Positions 18,603-26,480 of a stretch of DNA of 64,000 bases are shown piece after piece. Source of the DNA: Micromonospora chokoriensis (GTDB taxonomy: Bacteria; Actinomycetota; Actinomycetes; Mycobacteriales; Micromonosporaceae); the NCBI RefSeq assembly GCF_900091505.1, contig NZ_LT607409.1:6758001-6822000 (forward strand), given 5' to 3'. The position numbers and the translations under genes are program-made. Each line of letters starts with the position of its first letter. Position 1 is the first letter of the stretch. The notes below the pieces were generated by a model. That model saw only the letters and a list, made by a program, of their open reading frames with translations, was not told where the DNA came from and did not search any database.

Positions 18603-20242
18603 TCGATCCCTACCAGGAGCGGATAAAACGGCTGACCCCCCGGGTACGCGTGCACCTCGACGAACGGCCAGCGACTCTCGACGTGGGCGCGGACGGCGTC
18701 GGTGAGCCCGGCCGGGGCGTCCAGACCGGCCAGCAGGGTGACCATCTCACCACCGCCGCCGAGCATCCGGTCGACCACGGCGGCGCAGGTGTCGGTGAGG
18801 TCGGTGCCGATCAGGTGCACCTCCCCCTCGACCAGCGCCAGCACGTCGCCGGGCCGGCACGGGCCGGCCACGGTCAGCGCCTCCCGGCTGGCATGGCAGA
18901 CCTCGGCGTACCGGCACGCGCCGGCCGCCTCGGCCATCGCGATCACGTCGTCCTCGAAGCGGCGGTCGCCGTCGCGGACCGCGAGGGCGGCGAGCGCCTG
19001 CACCGGCGAGCGGGTCGGCACCACGCTCACCTTGATGCCGTGCCGGTGGGCCTCGCGTGCCGCCGCGCTGGCCACGGCCTCCGTGTTGGCGTCGTTGGGC
19101 AGCACCACCACCCGGGCCGCGCCGGTGCCGCGGACGGCGTCCAGCAACTCGCCGGTGGACGGGTTGCCCGGCACCACTGTCGCGCCCTCCGCGGCGAACA
19201 GCTCGGCGATGCCACCCCCGGTGGCGACCACCACCGCGGCCCGGCCGGTCGCCACCGGCCCGGGAGGCGGCTCCGGCTGGTCGGCGAAGCGGGTCACCGA
19301 GATCCGGTACGGGCGGCCGGCGGCGACACCGGCCTCGACCGCCGCGCCGACGTCGTTGACGTGCACGTGCACGTTCCAGGTGCCCTCCGGCTCCCGCCCG
19401 TCGCCGACGACGACCAGGGAGTCTCCCAACACGTCCAGCGCCCGACGCAACCCGTCGACCGCCTCCACCCGGGCGTCGAGCAGGAACTGCACCTCGTACG
19501 CGTACTCCTCGGAGCCGGTCTCCCGGGCGGCGGTGGCCGCCGGGCGGGCGGAGCGCGGCGTCGGCGCGGGGTGGGCCGCGGTCTCGCCGGTGAGCACCGC
19601 GACCAGGGCGTCGAGCAGCACGCAGAGCCCTCGGCCGCCGGCGTCCACGACACCCGCGCGGGCCAACGCCGGCAGTTGCTCCGGTGTCCGGGCGAGCGCC
19701 TCAGTCGCGGCTCGGGCCGCCGCGCGGGCCACCACCGGCAGATCGTCGGTGCCCGCCTGGTCGGCTGCCGTCGCGGCCGCCGCGACCACGGTGAGCAGAG
19801 TGCCCTCGACCGGCCGGGCGACCGCCGTGTACGCGGCAGCGGCGCCGGAGCGCAACGCGGCGGCCAACTCCCGGCCCCGCACCACCGGTGCCACGGCGAC
19901 CTCGTCGGCGACCCCCCGCAGGATCTGCGAGAGGATCACCCCGGAGTTGCCCCGCGCGCCGAGCAGCGCGCCCTGCGCCATCAGCCGCAGCGCGTGCCCG
20001 TGTGCGGTCGGCCCGCTGTGGGGGAGGGTGTCCAGGTCCATCGCGAGTGCCTGCTGAGCCGAGGTGAGGGTGAGCACCAGGTTGGTGCCGGTGTCGCCGT
20101 CGGGCACCGGATAGACGTTGAGCTGGTCGATCTCACCCTGGTGACGCTTGAGCGCGGCCAACCCGCTCGCGCACCAGCGGCGGACCGTGGCGGCGTCGAG
20201 GGTGTCCAGCACGGGCAGAAGCCTACTGGCGCGCACCGACAC
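18599..20242 (-). CDS. DAK2-domain protein, fatty acid kinase FakA-like
   Basis: About 547 aa. The N-terminal DAK2 nucleotide-binding domain carries the Mg-ATP motif NVYPVPDGDTGTN and ARGNSGVILSQILRG. A middle domain and a C-terminal domain (ITVTRFADQ-type GRPYRISVTRFADQPE, VPGNPSTGELLDAV, LPNDANTE) follow, as in FakA/YloV. FakA phosphorylates fatty acids held by a DegV-like FakB protein; no FakB gene is in this window. The start is uncertain: GTG codons at 20242, 20236 and 20212 are all possible, and none has a good ribosome site. The gene overlaps recG by 4 bp. Confidence 0.9.
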   Translation of the reverse strand: MSVRASRLLPVLDTLDAATVRRWCASGLAALKRHQGEIDQLNVYPVPDGDTGTNLVLTLTSAQQALAMDLDTLPHSGPTAHGHALRLMAQGALLGARGNSGVILSQILRGVADEVAVAPVVRGRELAAALRSGAAAAYTAVARPVEGTLLTVVAAAATAADQAGTDDLPVVARAAARAATEALARTPEQLPALARAGVVDAGGRGLCVLLDALVAVLTGETAAHPAPTPRSARPAATAARETGSEEYAYEVQFLLDARVEAVDGLRRALDVLGDSLVVVGDGREPEGTWNVHVHVNDVGAAVEAGVAAGRPYRISVTRFADQPEPPPGPVATGRAAVVVATGGGIAELFAAEGATVVPGNPSTGELLDAVRGTGAARVVVLPNDANTEAVASAAAREAHRHGIKVSVVPTRSPVQALAALAVRDGDRRFEDDVIAMAEAAGACRYAEVCHASREALTVAGPCRPGDVLALVEGEVHLIGTDLTDTCAAVVDRMLGGGGEMVTLLAGLDAPAGLTDAVRAHVESRWPFVEVHAYPGGQPFYPLLVGIE

Positions 20243-20499
20243 GCGCCGGAGTCGTCCGGCGTGTCCCCCGCGTCCCGGTCCGGCGGTCACCGCAACGCGA
20301 CCCGGCCCCTCCGGTAACCTTGCCGCCGGGCCGGCCCACTCTCGGGCGGACGGGCCCGCGACCAGGTGGGAGCCGGAGCACCACCGAGCGCCGGACCGGG
20401 CCGGTTGGCCGGGTCGGCGAGTCATCGGGTAACCTGACCAGGTTGCCCGGGTAGCACCTGCCGGCGACCCCATGAACGTATCAATCCCAGGAGTATCCC

Positions 20500-20691
20500 G
20501 TGGCTAGCGTGTGCGACGTCTGTGGCAAGGGACCGGGCTTCGGCCACAACGTGTCCCACTCGCACCGGCGGACCAACCGCCGCTGGAACCCGAACATCCA
20601 GTCGGTGCGTACCCCGGCCGGTGGCGGCAACACCAAGAAGTTGAAGGTCTGCACCTCGTGCATCAAGGCCGGCAAGGTCACCCGCGCCTGA
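20500..20691 (+). CDS. rpmB: 50S ribosomal protein L28, zinc-binding form
   Basis: A 63-aa ribosomal protein with CDVCGKGPGFGHNVSHSHRRTNRRW at the N-terminus (split here only by reading) and a second CxxC pair (CTSC) near the C-terminus, the C+ type with a zinc ribbon. AGGAG lies 7 nt upstream of the GTG at 20500. It diverges from the DAK2-recG transcript and is followed by a perfect 12-bp terminator stem. Confidence 0.98.
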   Translation: MASVCDVCGKGPGFGHNVSHSHRRTNRRWNPNIQSVRTPAGGGNTKKLKVCTSCIKAGKVTRA

Positions 20692-20721
20692 CGCGGTAGC
20701 ACCCACTTCCTCGTACGGCTC

Positions 20722-20748
20722 AGCCGGCGGACCTGAGGTCCGCCGGCT
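20722..20748. terminator. Perfect 12-bp hairpin between rpmB and GNAT gene
   Basis: Arms at 20722-20733 and 20737-20748 pair without mismatch around a TGA loop. It lies between convergent genes (rpmB rightward, GNAT leftward) and can serve both, although neither side has a long T run. Confidence 0.75.
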
Positions 20749-20775
20749 CTGTCGTGTGGTGGGGACCGCTCGCCC

Positions 20776-21237
20776 TCAGAGGGTGCGGCCGAAGGAGACG
20801 CAGCCCTCCGCGTCCTTGTAGAAGCCGAAGTTCGGGATCCGCTCGTATCCGGCGGAGCGGTACATGGCGATCGCCTCGGGCTGCTTGTCCCCGCACTCCA
20901 GGACCACGCGCTTGCGGCCCTGCTCACGCGCCGAGCGCTCGACGGCGGCCAGGACCGTGCGGGCCACGCCCCGGCCCCGCGCCGCCGGCGCCGTGTACAT
21001 CCGCTTCAGCTCCGCGGTGTCCGCGCCGTGGCTGCGCCAGCCACCGCAGCCGACCGGCTCACCCGCCAGGTAGGCGACCAGGAACGCGCCGTCCGGCGGC
21101 TCGAACTCGGTGGCGTCCACCGGGGTCTCGTCGCCGGAGCCGCCGTAGCGGGCACCGAGGTCGGCCAGTGCGGCTTGGATCAACTGCTGCGCCACGGGTG
21201 CGTCGAACCGCACCACCCGGATCTCGATCTCACTCAC
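20776..21237 (-). CDS. GNAT-family N-acetyltransferase
   Basis: A 153-aa acetyltransferase. The acetyl-CoA site is MYTAPAARGRGVARTVLAAVE, followed by VVLECGDKQPEAIAMYRSAGYERIPNFGFY, the usual C-terminal GNAT pattern. The substrate is unknown. The GTG at 21237 has no Shine-Dalgarno site, but a TACCCT -10 element (21245-21250) lies 7 nt upstream, so transcription probably starts at the start codon. It lies 29 bp downstream of thiL on the same strand and may also be read from the thiL promoter. Confidence 0.9.
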   Translation of the reverse strand: MSEIEIRVVRFDAPVAQQLIQAALADLGARYGGSGDETPVDATEFEPPDGAFLVAYLAGEPVGCGGWRSHGADTAELKRMYTAPAARGRGVARTVLAAVERSAREQGRKRVVLECGDKQPEAIAMYRSAGYERIPNFGFYKDAEGCVSFGRTL

Positions 21238-21266
21238 GGTATTCAGGGTACGGCGGGCACCGGACC

Positions 21267-22256
21267 CTAACGGAAGTGGTCCCAGCCGGTCGGGCCGTCG
21301 TAGGGCGCCCCGTCGACCGTCACACCGGCACCGTGCGTGACCACGCCGATCGGCCGCCACTCCGCCGGCAGCGCCACCGCCGGGGGGAAGGTCGCGGCCA
21401 GCGCGTGGTCCTCGCCACCGGCCAGGATCCAGGTGTACGGGTCGACGCCGAGCGCCTGCGCCGCGTCGGCCATCTGCCGGGGCACGTCGAACGCGTCCCG
21501 GCGTACGTCGATGGCCACCCCGCTCGCCGTCGCCACGTGCCCGAGGTCGGCGAGCAGCCCGTCCGACACGTCGATCATCGAGGTGGCGCCGAGTGTGGCG
21601 GCCTGCGGACCGGCCGCGTAGGGCACCTGCGGCCGTCGGTACGCCTCGACCAGCACCCGGGGCGTGCGGAAGCCCCGGGTGAGCACGGTCAGCCCGGCGG
21701 CCGCGTACCCGGTGCGTCCGGCCAGGGCGAGCACGTCCCCGGGACGGGCCCCGGACCGCAGCACCGGCGGACGCCCCTCCAGGTCGCCCAGAGCGGTGAC
21801 CGCGACGGTCAGCGTGGGGCTGGAGGACATGTCCCCGCCGACGACGCTCGCGCCGACCGACGACGCCTCCGCGGACAGCCCGTCGGCCAACCCCTCCGCC
21901 CAGCCGGTCTCCAGGTCCGCCGGCATGCACAGGGCGACCAGCAGGGCCGTCGGCGTCGCGCCCATCGCCGCGATGTCCGCCAGATTGGCCGCCGCCGCCT
22001 TGTGCCCCACGTCGAGGGCCGAGCACCAGTCCCGCCGGAAGTGCCGCCCGTCGACGAGCACGTCGGTGGAGGCCGCGACCCGGCCGTCCGGCGCGGTCAC
22101 CACCGCCGCATCGTCACCTGGACCGAGCAGGGCCGTCGGCCCGTACGACAGTCGAGCGGTGATCTTCCCGATCAGCCCGAACTCCCCGATCCCGGACACG
22201 CTGACGCCACCACCGGCGTTCCGCCCGTGCCGCCCGGTCCCGCCCTGCTCGCTCAC
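21267..22256 (-). CDS. thiL: Thiamine-monophosphate kinase ThiL
   Basis: Makes thiamine diphosphate from thiamine monophosphate and ATP. The 329-aa protein has the PurM-like fold marks: GPGDDAAVV, STDVLVDGRHFRRDW, HKAAAANLADIAAMGATP, SVVGGDMSSSP and IDVSDGLLADLGH near residue 208, with the AGGEDHAL motif later. The GTG at 22256 has AAGGAG 5 nt upstream. The same frame stays open far upstream across ddl antisense, but that part is a shadow. No other thiamine gene is nearby; the thiL-ddl neighbourhood matches that of mycobacteria. Confidence 0.96.
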   Translation of the reverse strand: MSEQGGTGRHGRNAGGGVSVSGIGEFGLIGKITARLSYGPTALLGPGDDAAVVTAPDGRVAASTDVLVDGRHFRRDWCSALDVGHKAAAANLADIAAMGATPTALLVALCMPADLETGWAEGLADGLSAEASSVGASVVGGDMSSSPTLTVAVTALGDLEGRPPVLRSGARPGDVLALAGRTGYAAAGLTVLTRGFRTPRVLVEAYRRPQVPYAAGPQAATLGATSMIDVSDGLLADLGHVATASGVAIDVRRDAFDVPRQMADAAQALGVDPYTWILAGGEDHALAATFPPAVALPAEWRPIGVVTHGAGVTVDGAPYDGPTGWDHFR

Positions 22257-22352
22257 CGCTGCTCCTTGACCACCGATAGGGATCAGACCTGGTCCGTAAG
22301 GTAGTTTCACCCTTCGGGCCGCTCCCGGGCGGCGACGGACGGAGGTCGAGTC

Positions 22353-22586
22353 GTGGTACAGGCGTACATCCTCATCCAGACCGAGGTCGGCCGCGCACGT
22401 GACGTGGCGGGTCTCATCGCGGACATCCCCGGCGTCGTACGGGTCGACGCCGTGACCGGGCCGTACGACGTGGTCGTCCTCACCGAGGCGAACACCGTCG
22501 ACGAGCTCGGCAAACTCATCGTCAGCAAGGTGCAGATGGTGCCCGGCATCACCCGCACCCTCACGTGTTCGGTGGTGCGGCTGTAA
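22353..22586 (+). CDS. Stand-alone Lrp/AsnC ligand-binding (RAM) domain protein
   Basis: A 77-aa protein consisting only of the RAM domain found at the C-terminus of Lrp/AsnC regulators: VQAYILIQTEVGRARDVA, then IPGVVRVDAVTGPYDVVV and a beta strand ending LTCSVVRL. The DNA-binding half is absent, so it may modulate another regulator or sense an amino acid. GGAGG lies 7 nt before the GTG. Its TAA is followed without a gap by the GTG of the DUF3515 gene, so the two are co-translated. Confidence 0.9.
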   Translation: MVQAYILIQTEVGRARDVAGLIADIPGVVRVDAVTGPYDVVVLTEANTVDELGKLIVSKVQMVPGITRTLTCSVVRL

Positions 22587-23321
22587 GTGGACGAGATCAC
22601 GACATCCTCCTCCGCTCTGGACGACGACGGCACGGGCGACGCAGCCGACGGGACGCGCCAGGCAGCCGACGGCACGCGCCAGGCAGCCGACGGGACGCGT
22701 GGGCCGGCTGACGGTAACCGCGAACCGGCCGACCCGGCCGCCGCCGCGCCGGCCGGTCGGGACCGGACCATCCGCGGCGCCGCCCTGCTGGCCACGTTGA
22801 TCGCGCTGCCCGTCACGTTGCTGGTGGCTGTGCTGGCCTTCACCAAGCTCACCCCCGACACGCCGGCCGCCGCGCCGAGCCCGTCGGCCAGCAGCGCCCG
22901 GGTGCAGTCCACCACTCCGGTGCAGATGGCCGCCCCGGCCCTGGCCGCCCGCCCGGCCACCGTCTGCCGGGCGCTGCTCTCCCAGCTTCCGGCGAGCATC
23001 CGCGACCTGGCCCAGCGCCCGGTGACCGCGGGCCCCGAGCAGAACGCCGCCTACGGCGACCCGGCGCTCACCGTGGCCTGCGGCGGCGCCGAGCCGACGT
23101 TCCCCAGCACCGACGAGGTCTGGACGGTCAACCGGGTCTGCTGGCACCTGGCCGAGCAGGCCGACGCGGCAGTGCTCAGCACCGTCGACCGGGAAACCCT
23201 GATCACCGTGCGGATCCCACGCTCGTACGAGCAGCCGTTGCAGTGGGTGCCGACCATCTCCAGCACGATCGTGGCGACGGTGCCGTCCGGCGGCGCCATC
23301 CCGTCCGGCTGCCAACGCTGA
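22587..23321 (+). CDS. DUF3515 membrane-anchored protein
   Basis: A 244-aa actinobacterial protein. The N-terminus is Asp/Ala-rich and includes three copies of ADGTRQA encoded by 21-bp tandem repeats at about 22638-22702. One membrane segment (about residues 64-88) is followed by an extracytoplasmic domain with three conserved Cys (TVCRALL, TVACGG, NRVCWHL) plus a last one near the C-terminus (SGCQR), probably two disulfides. The family lies next to thiL/ddl in many actinobacteria, as here and in M. tuberculosis, but its function is not known. Confidence 0.85.
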   Translation: MDEITTSSSALDDDGTGDAADGTRQAADGTRQAADGTRGPADGNREPADPAAAAPAGRDRTIRGAALLATLIALPVTLLVAVLAFTKLTPDTPAAAPSPSASSARVQSTTPVQMAAPALAARPATVCRALLSQLPASIRDLAQRPVTAGPEQNAAYGDPALTVACGGAEPTFPSTDEVWTVNRVCWHLAEQADAAVLSTVDRETLITVRIPRSYEQPLQWVPTISSTIVATVPSGGAIPSGCQR

Positions 23322-23371
23322 CGCGCAGCGGGCCCCGCACCGGCTGACGTACGCGGGCGGGGCCGGCTGGC

Positions 23372-24472
23372 TCAGTGCAGACCGATGCCGCGCCGCTGGG
23401 CGGTACGGATCAGTCGGTTGACCAGCTTCGGGTATTCCAGGCCGGAAGCCGCCCACATCCGCGGGAACATCGACGTCGGGGTGAACCCGGGCATCGTGTT
23501 GATCTCGTTGAGGTAGACGTCCAGCTCGGGTGTGACGAAGAAGTCCGCCCGGGCCAGGCCGGCGCAGTCCAGCGCGGTGAACGCGCGGACGGCGTACTCC
23601 TGCACCTGACGGGTGACCCGCTCCGGCAGGTTGGCCGGGATGTCGTACTCGCACGAGTCGTCGAGGTACTTCGCCTCGAAGTCGTAGAAGTCGTGGTCGG
23701 TGACGACCCGCACCTCGGCCAGCACGGACGCCTCCGGCGCGCCGCCGGCCTCGCCCTCCAGCACCCCGCACTCGATCTCGCGGCCGATGATCGCGGCCTC
23801 GATGATGACCTTCGGGTCGAACTTCCGGGCGGCGGCGACCGCGTCGTCCAGCTGCGCCCAGTCGCTGACCTTGCTGACGCCGAAGGACGAGCCGGCCCGT
23901 GACGGCTTGACGAAGACCGGCAGGCCCAGCCGCTCCTTGTCCTGCTCGCTGAGGGTCATCCCGTTGCGCAGCACCGCGTACGTGCCGACCGGGATGCCCT
24001 CGACGGCACACAGTTTCTTGGTGAACTCCTTGTCCATCGCGGCGGCGGAGGCGAACACGTTCGCCCCGACGTAGGGGATGCCGGCCATCTCCAGCATTCC
24101 CTGGATGGTGCCGTCCTCGCCGTACGCGCCGTGCAGCACCGGGAAGACCACGTCCACGTCGGCCAGCACCCGCGGACCCTCGGTGGGGTCGAGCACCATC
24201 AGCCCGTTGCCGGTGGGGTCGGCGCGCAGCACGATGTCGTCGCCGGATTCGGCGGTGATCTCCGGCAGCCGGCGGGCGTTGATCGCGAGCTGGGCGGGAT
24301 CTCCGTCGGTCAGCACCCACTGGCCGGCCCGGGTGATGCCGACGGGCACCACCTCGAACTCGTCCGGGTCGAGCGCGCCGAACACGCTACCGGCGCTGAC
24401 GCAGGAGATGCCGTGCTCCGGGCTGCGGCCGCCGAACACGATCGCCACGCGGGTCTTGCCTGGGGTGGTCAC
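23372..24472 (-). CDS. ddl: D-alanine--D-alanine ligase
   Basis: Joins two D-Ala for peptidoglycan and is the target of cycloserine. The 366-aa ATP-grasp protein shows VAIVFGGRSPEHGISCVSAG, FPVLHGAYGEDGTIQGMLEM, VFVKPSRAGSSFGVSKV, the DFYDFEAKYLDD loop and ARADFFVTPELDVYLNEINTMPGFTPTSMFP in family order. The Tyr/Phe specificity region is that of a D-Ala-D-Ala enzyme rather than a D-Ala-D-Lac enzyme. I chose the GTG at 24472 (GAGG 8 nt upstream); a GTG 9 nt earlier is possible. It converges with the DUF3515 gene. Confidence 0.95.
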   Translation of the reverse strand: MTTPGKTRVAIVFGGRSPEHGISCVSAGSVFGALDPDEFEVVPVGITRAGQWVLTDGDPAQLAINARRLPEITAESGDDIVLRADPTGNGLMVLDPTEGPRVLADVDVVFPVLHGAYGEDGTIQGMLEMAGIPYVGANVFASAAAMDKEFTKKLCAVEGIPVGTYAVLRNGMTLSEQDKERLGLPVFVKPSRAGSSFGVSKVSDWAQLDDAVAAARKFDPKVIIEAAIIGREIECGVLEGEAGGAPEASVLAEVRVVTDHDFYDFEAKYLDDSCEYDIPANLPERVTRQVQEYAVRAFTALDCAGLARADFFVTPELDVYLNEINTMPGFTPTSMFPRMWAASGLEYPKLVNRLIRTAQRRGIGLH

Positions 24473-24667
24473 TCCGGTCACCTCTTCGTACGCGACTGCG
24501 GCTGGCCGTGCTCGCCGGTGGCGCTCACCCGGTTGACCTTACTGTGCGTGGCGACAGAGCGAGGCGATACCCGGCGAGCCGCAGCACGACACGGCAATCG
24601 GTCAACAAGAGATATACGGTGCGTGACGGGACGGCAGCTGTCTCACAGGCCGTTGACCTGGGCGTAT

Positions 24668-24886
24668 TCAGTCCCGGGAGTGCCGCCGACCGACGGCGAT
24701 CACCTTGACCCGTTGTCGGCCGGCCCGCACCATGCCCAGCGCCATGAACGCTCCGGCGATCCGGTCGGCGGCCTCCCGACTGTTGGCGCCGACCACCTGG
24801 CGGCGCCGCTCCGGCGCGACCCGCTCGTTGCGCTCGATGCCTTCGACCGGGCGTACGTCGGTGAGCACCACGAGGAAGCGGGTCAT
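24668..24886 (-). CDS. Small conserved-looking hypothetical protein (72 aa)
   Basis: The protein starts MTRFLVVLTDVRPVEGIERNERVAPE (split here for length) and ends in a basic tail. Third codon positions are almost all G or C, which supports real coding. The sequence has a beta-like first strand, then EAADRIAGAFMALGMV and a second basic strand KVIAVGRR, a pattern suggesting a small alpha/beta fold. I do not recognise a named family. Its ATG overlaps the stop of a 17-codon upstream reading frame that has a strong ribosome site, so it may be translated by coupling. Confidence 0.65.
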   Translation of the reverse strand: MTRFLVVLTDVRPVEGIERNERVAPERRRQVVGANSREAADRIAGAFMALGMVRAGRQRVKVIAVGRRHSRD

Positions 24887-24936
24887 CGAGAGCCGCCCGC
24901 GTCGCACACGGCGGGGGGCTGCGGGCAGGTTCCCAC
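24883..24936 (-). CDS. 17-residue upstream ORF coupled to the 72-aa gene
   Basis: The reading frame is VGTCPQPPAVCDAGGSR, then TGA overlapping the ATG of the next gene (ATGA). Its GTG is preceded by GGAAGGAG with a 5-nt spacer, much stronger than anything in front of the 72-aa ORF itself. The peptide has two Cys and three Pro. It may be a small product of its own or a leader that loads ribosomes for the downstream gene. Confidence 0.5.
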   Translation of the reverse strand: MGTCPQPPAVCDAGGSR

Positions 24937-25167
24937 GTCGTCTCCTTCCGGCGGGCCGGGGTGGAGGGGCGGCACGCGACGATCGGGTACGGGGGAGAAA
25001 CCCGATCGCCGCGCGCCCCATCCCCTCCGGTCGCTCACCACCACCGTCGCCACGACAACCGGCGGTGAGGACGCGATAACAGATTGACACGTATACAGCC
25101 ATGAATGCAACTCTCATCGACGTTCTCTCATGCAGACGTTCCCGCAAATGTGTGCGACCATCGATGT

Positions 25168-26013
25168 ATGGCCCCGAAGACCGCTCGCGCCCGCCGGCTC
25201 GGCATCGCCCTGCGCCAACACCGGGAAGCCGCCGGGCTGACGCTGGAGACCGCGGCGGATGAGATCAACAGCACCCGCAGCACCCTCTCCCGCTACGAGA
25301 ACGCCCAGACCCTGATCACCCCAGCCACCGTGCGCGCCCTGCTCACGTCGTACGGGGTGAGCGCCGAGGAGGTGGCCGCAGCGGTGCAACTCGCCAAGGA
25401 CGCCCGCAAGCCGGGCTGGTGGGTGTCGTACTCGTACCTGCTGTCTCCGCGCACCATCGACTTCATCGCGTTGGAGGCCGAGGCGACCGCCATCGCCAAC
25501 TTCGAGCCCTCGGTGGTGCCCGGCCTGCTGCAGACCCCCGACTACGTCCGGGGCGTGATGCGCGGCGGGCCGCACACCCTCGGCGACGACCTGGTGGAGC
25601 AACGGGTCAAGATCCGGCTCGACCGGCAACAGCGCCTCACCGGCGACAACCCACCCATCTTCGACGCGATCATCGACGAGGGCGCCTTGCTCCGCCCCGT
25701 CGGCGACCAGTCGGTGATGGACGGACAACTGCGACACCTGGTCAAGATGGCCGAGCTGCCGAACATCAGCGTCCAGGTGATCCCCCTGTCGGCCGGTTAC
25801 CACCGGGGCACGCGGGGCTCACTGCACATCCTCGAGTTCGCCGACCCGGAGGATCCGATCATCGCCTCGGTGGAGACCGTGGCAGGTCAGATGATCCTCG
25901 ACCGGGCCGGCGAGACGCGTACCTGCACCAAGATCATGGAGCATCTCCGAAGCGTGGCGCTCAGCCCGGCGGACAGCCGCGAGATGCTCCTGTCAGCCCT
26001 GAAGGGACGGTAG
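25168..26013 (+). CDS. XRE-type regulator with DUF5753 domain
   Basis: A 281-aa DNA-binding protein. The N-terminal helix-turn-helix is RRLGIALRQHREAAGLTLETAA to STLSRYENAQTL (about residues 8-55), and the rest is the DUF5753 domain (FEPSVVPGLLQTPDYVRGVM, VQVIPLSAGYH) of Streptomyces and relatives. Such regulators pair with a DUF397 partner, as here 5 bp downstream. They belong to the WhiJ/BldB-like systems that affect development and secondary metabolism; the target genes are unknown. The ATG at 25168 lacks a ribosome site. A weak -10 (GACCAT) 6 nt upstream hints at a leaderless transcript. Confidence 0.9.
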   Translation: MAPKTARARRLGIALRQHREAAGLTLETAADEINSTRSTLSRYENAQTLITPATVRALLTSYGVSAEEVAAAVQLAKDARKPGWWVSYSYLLSPRTIDFIALEAEATAIANFEPSVVPGLLQTPDYVRGVMRGGPHTLGDDLVEQRVKIRLDRQQRLTGDNPPIFDAIIDEGALLRPVGDQSVMDGQLRHLVKMAELPNISVQVIPLSAGYHRGTRGSLHILEFADPEDPIIASVETVAGQMILDRAGETRTCTKIMEHLRSVALSPADSREMLLSALKGR

Positions 26014-26018
26014 GACCG

Positions 26019-26219
26019 ATGACACCGACAATCACAGCGGCCTTGGCCGCGGCGGCGTGGCGCAAGAGCAGCCGCAGCGGCGACGAGGGCGCCTGCGTCG
26101 AGGTTGCCGCGCTGCCACGGCTGGTGGCCGTCCGCGACTCGAAGGACCCGGCCGGCCCGGCCCTGCTGTTCGCAACGACCGCGTGGGCGGCCTTCGCCCA
26201 GGCGCCACCGCGCCCCTGA
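26019..26219 (+). CDS. DUF397 protein, partner of the XRE regulator
   Basis: A 66-aa protein of the DUF397 family: AAWRKSSRSGDEGACVEVA, then VAVRDSKDPAGPALLF and WAAFA. These small proteins are typically encoded directly after XRE/DUF5753 regulators and are thought to act as their antagonists or partners. The ATG lies 5 bp after the regulator stop, with AGGA 3 nt upstream. A GC-rich repeat block follows. Confidence 0.9.
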   Translation: MTPTITAALAAAAWRKSSRSGDEGACVEVAALPRLVAVRDSKDPAGPALLFATTAWAAFAQAPPRP

Positions 26220-26297
26220 CCAGACCCCCAGAGCCCCCCGACACCCCTCACCGAACCGGACACCCCACCTGCCGACCGCCCGCCGCGCCGCCTGTCC

Positions 26298-26385
26298 GGG
26301 CACGCGGCGGGCCGGGCCAGGCACGCGGCGGGCCGGGCCGGGCACGCGGCGGGCCGGGCCGGGCACGCGGCGGGCCGGGCGGGAC
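26298..26385. repeat. 21-bp GC-rich tandem repeat
   Basis: Four copies of a unit like GGGCACGCGGCGGGCCGGGCC lie between the DUF397 gene and the ROK gene, almost without change. Because the period is a multiple of three, all frames stay open, which explains spurious reading frames here. It lies outside genes and next to the 3' end of both transcripts. Confidence 0.85.
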
Positions 26386-26480
26386 TTGTTCAGACCGGGA
26401 CCAACTCCCCGGGCCGGTGACAGCGACGACACGGCGGGCCCCTGGTGCGGCCCGCCCAGGCGAGGCGGATGTGGGCAGGC

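Noticed and set aside
22257..24320. Long minus-strand frame joining thiL upstream through the ddl region
   Set aside because: The thiL start at 22256 has AAGGAG; the upstream part is antisense or out of frame to other genes and has no domain.
25105..25167. Longer start of the XRE regulator
   Set aside because: Helix-turn-helix begins just after the ATG at 25168 and the upstream part overlaps the promoter; no ribosome site.
26019..26219. Toxin-antitoxin system at the XRE/DUF397 pair
   Set aside because: Domain order and sizes fit the regulator-partner pair known from Streptomyces; no toxin fold is seen.
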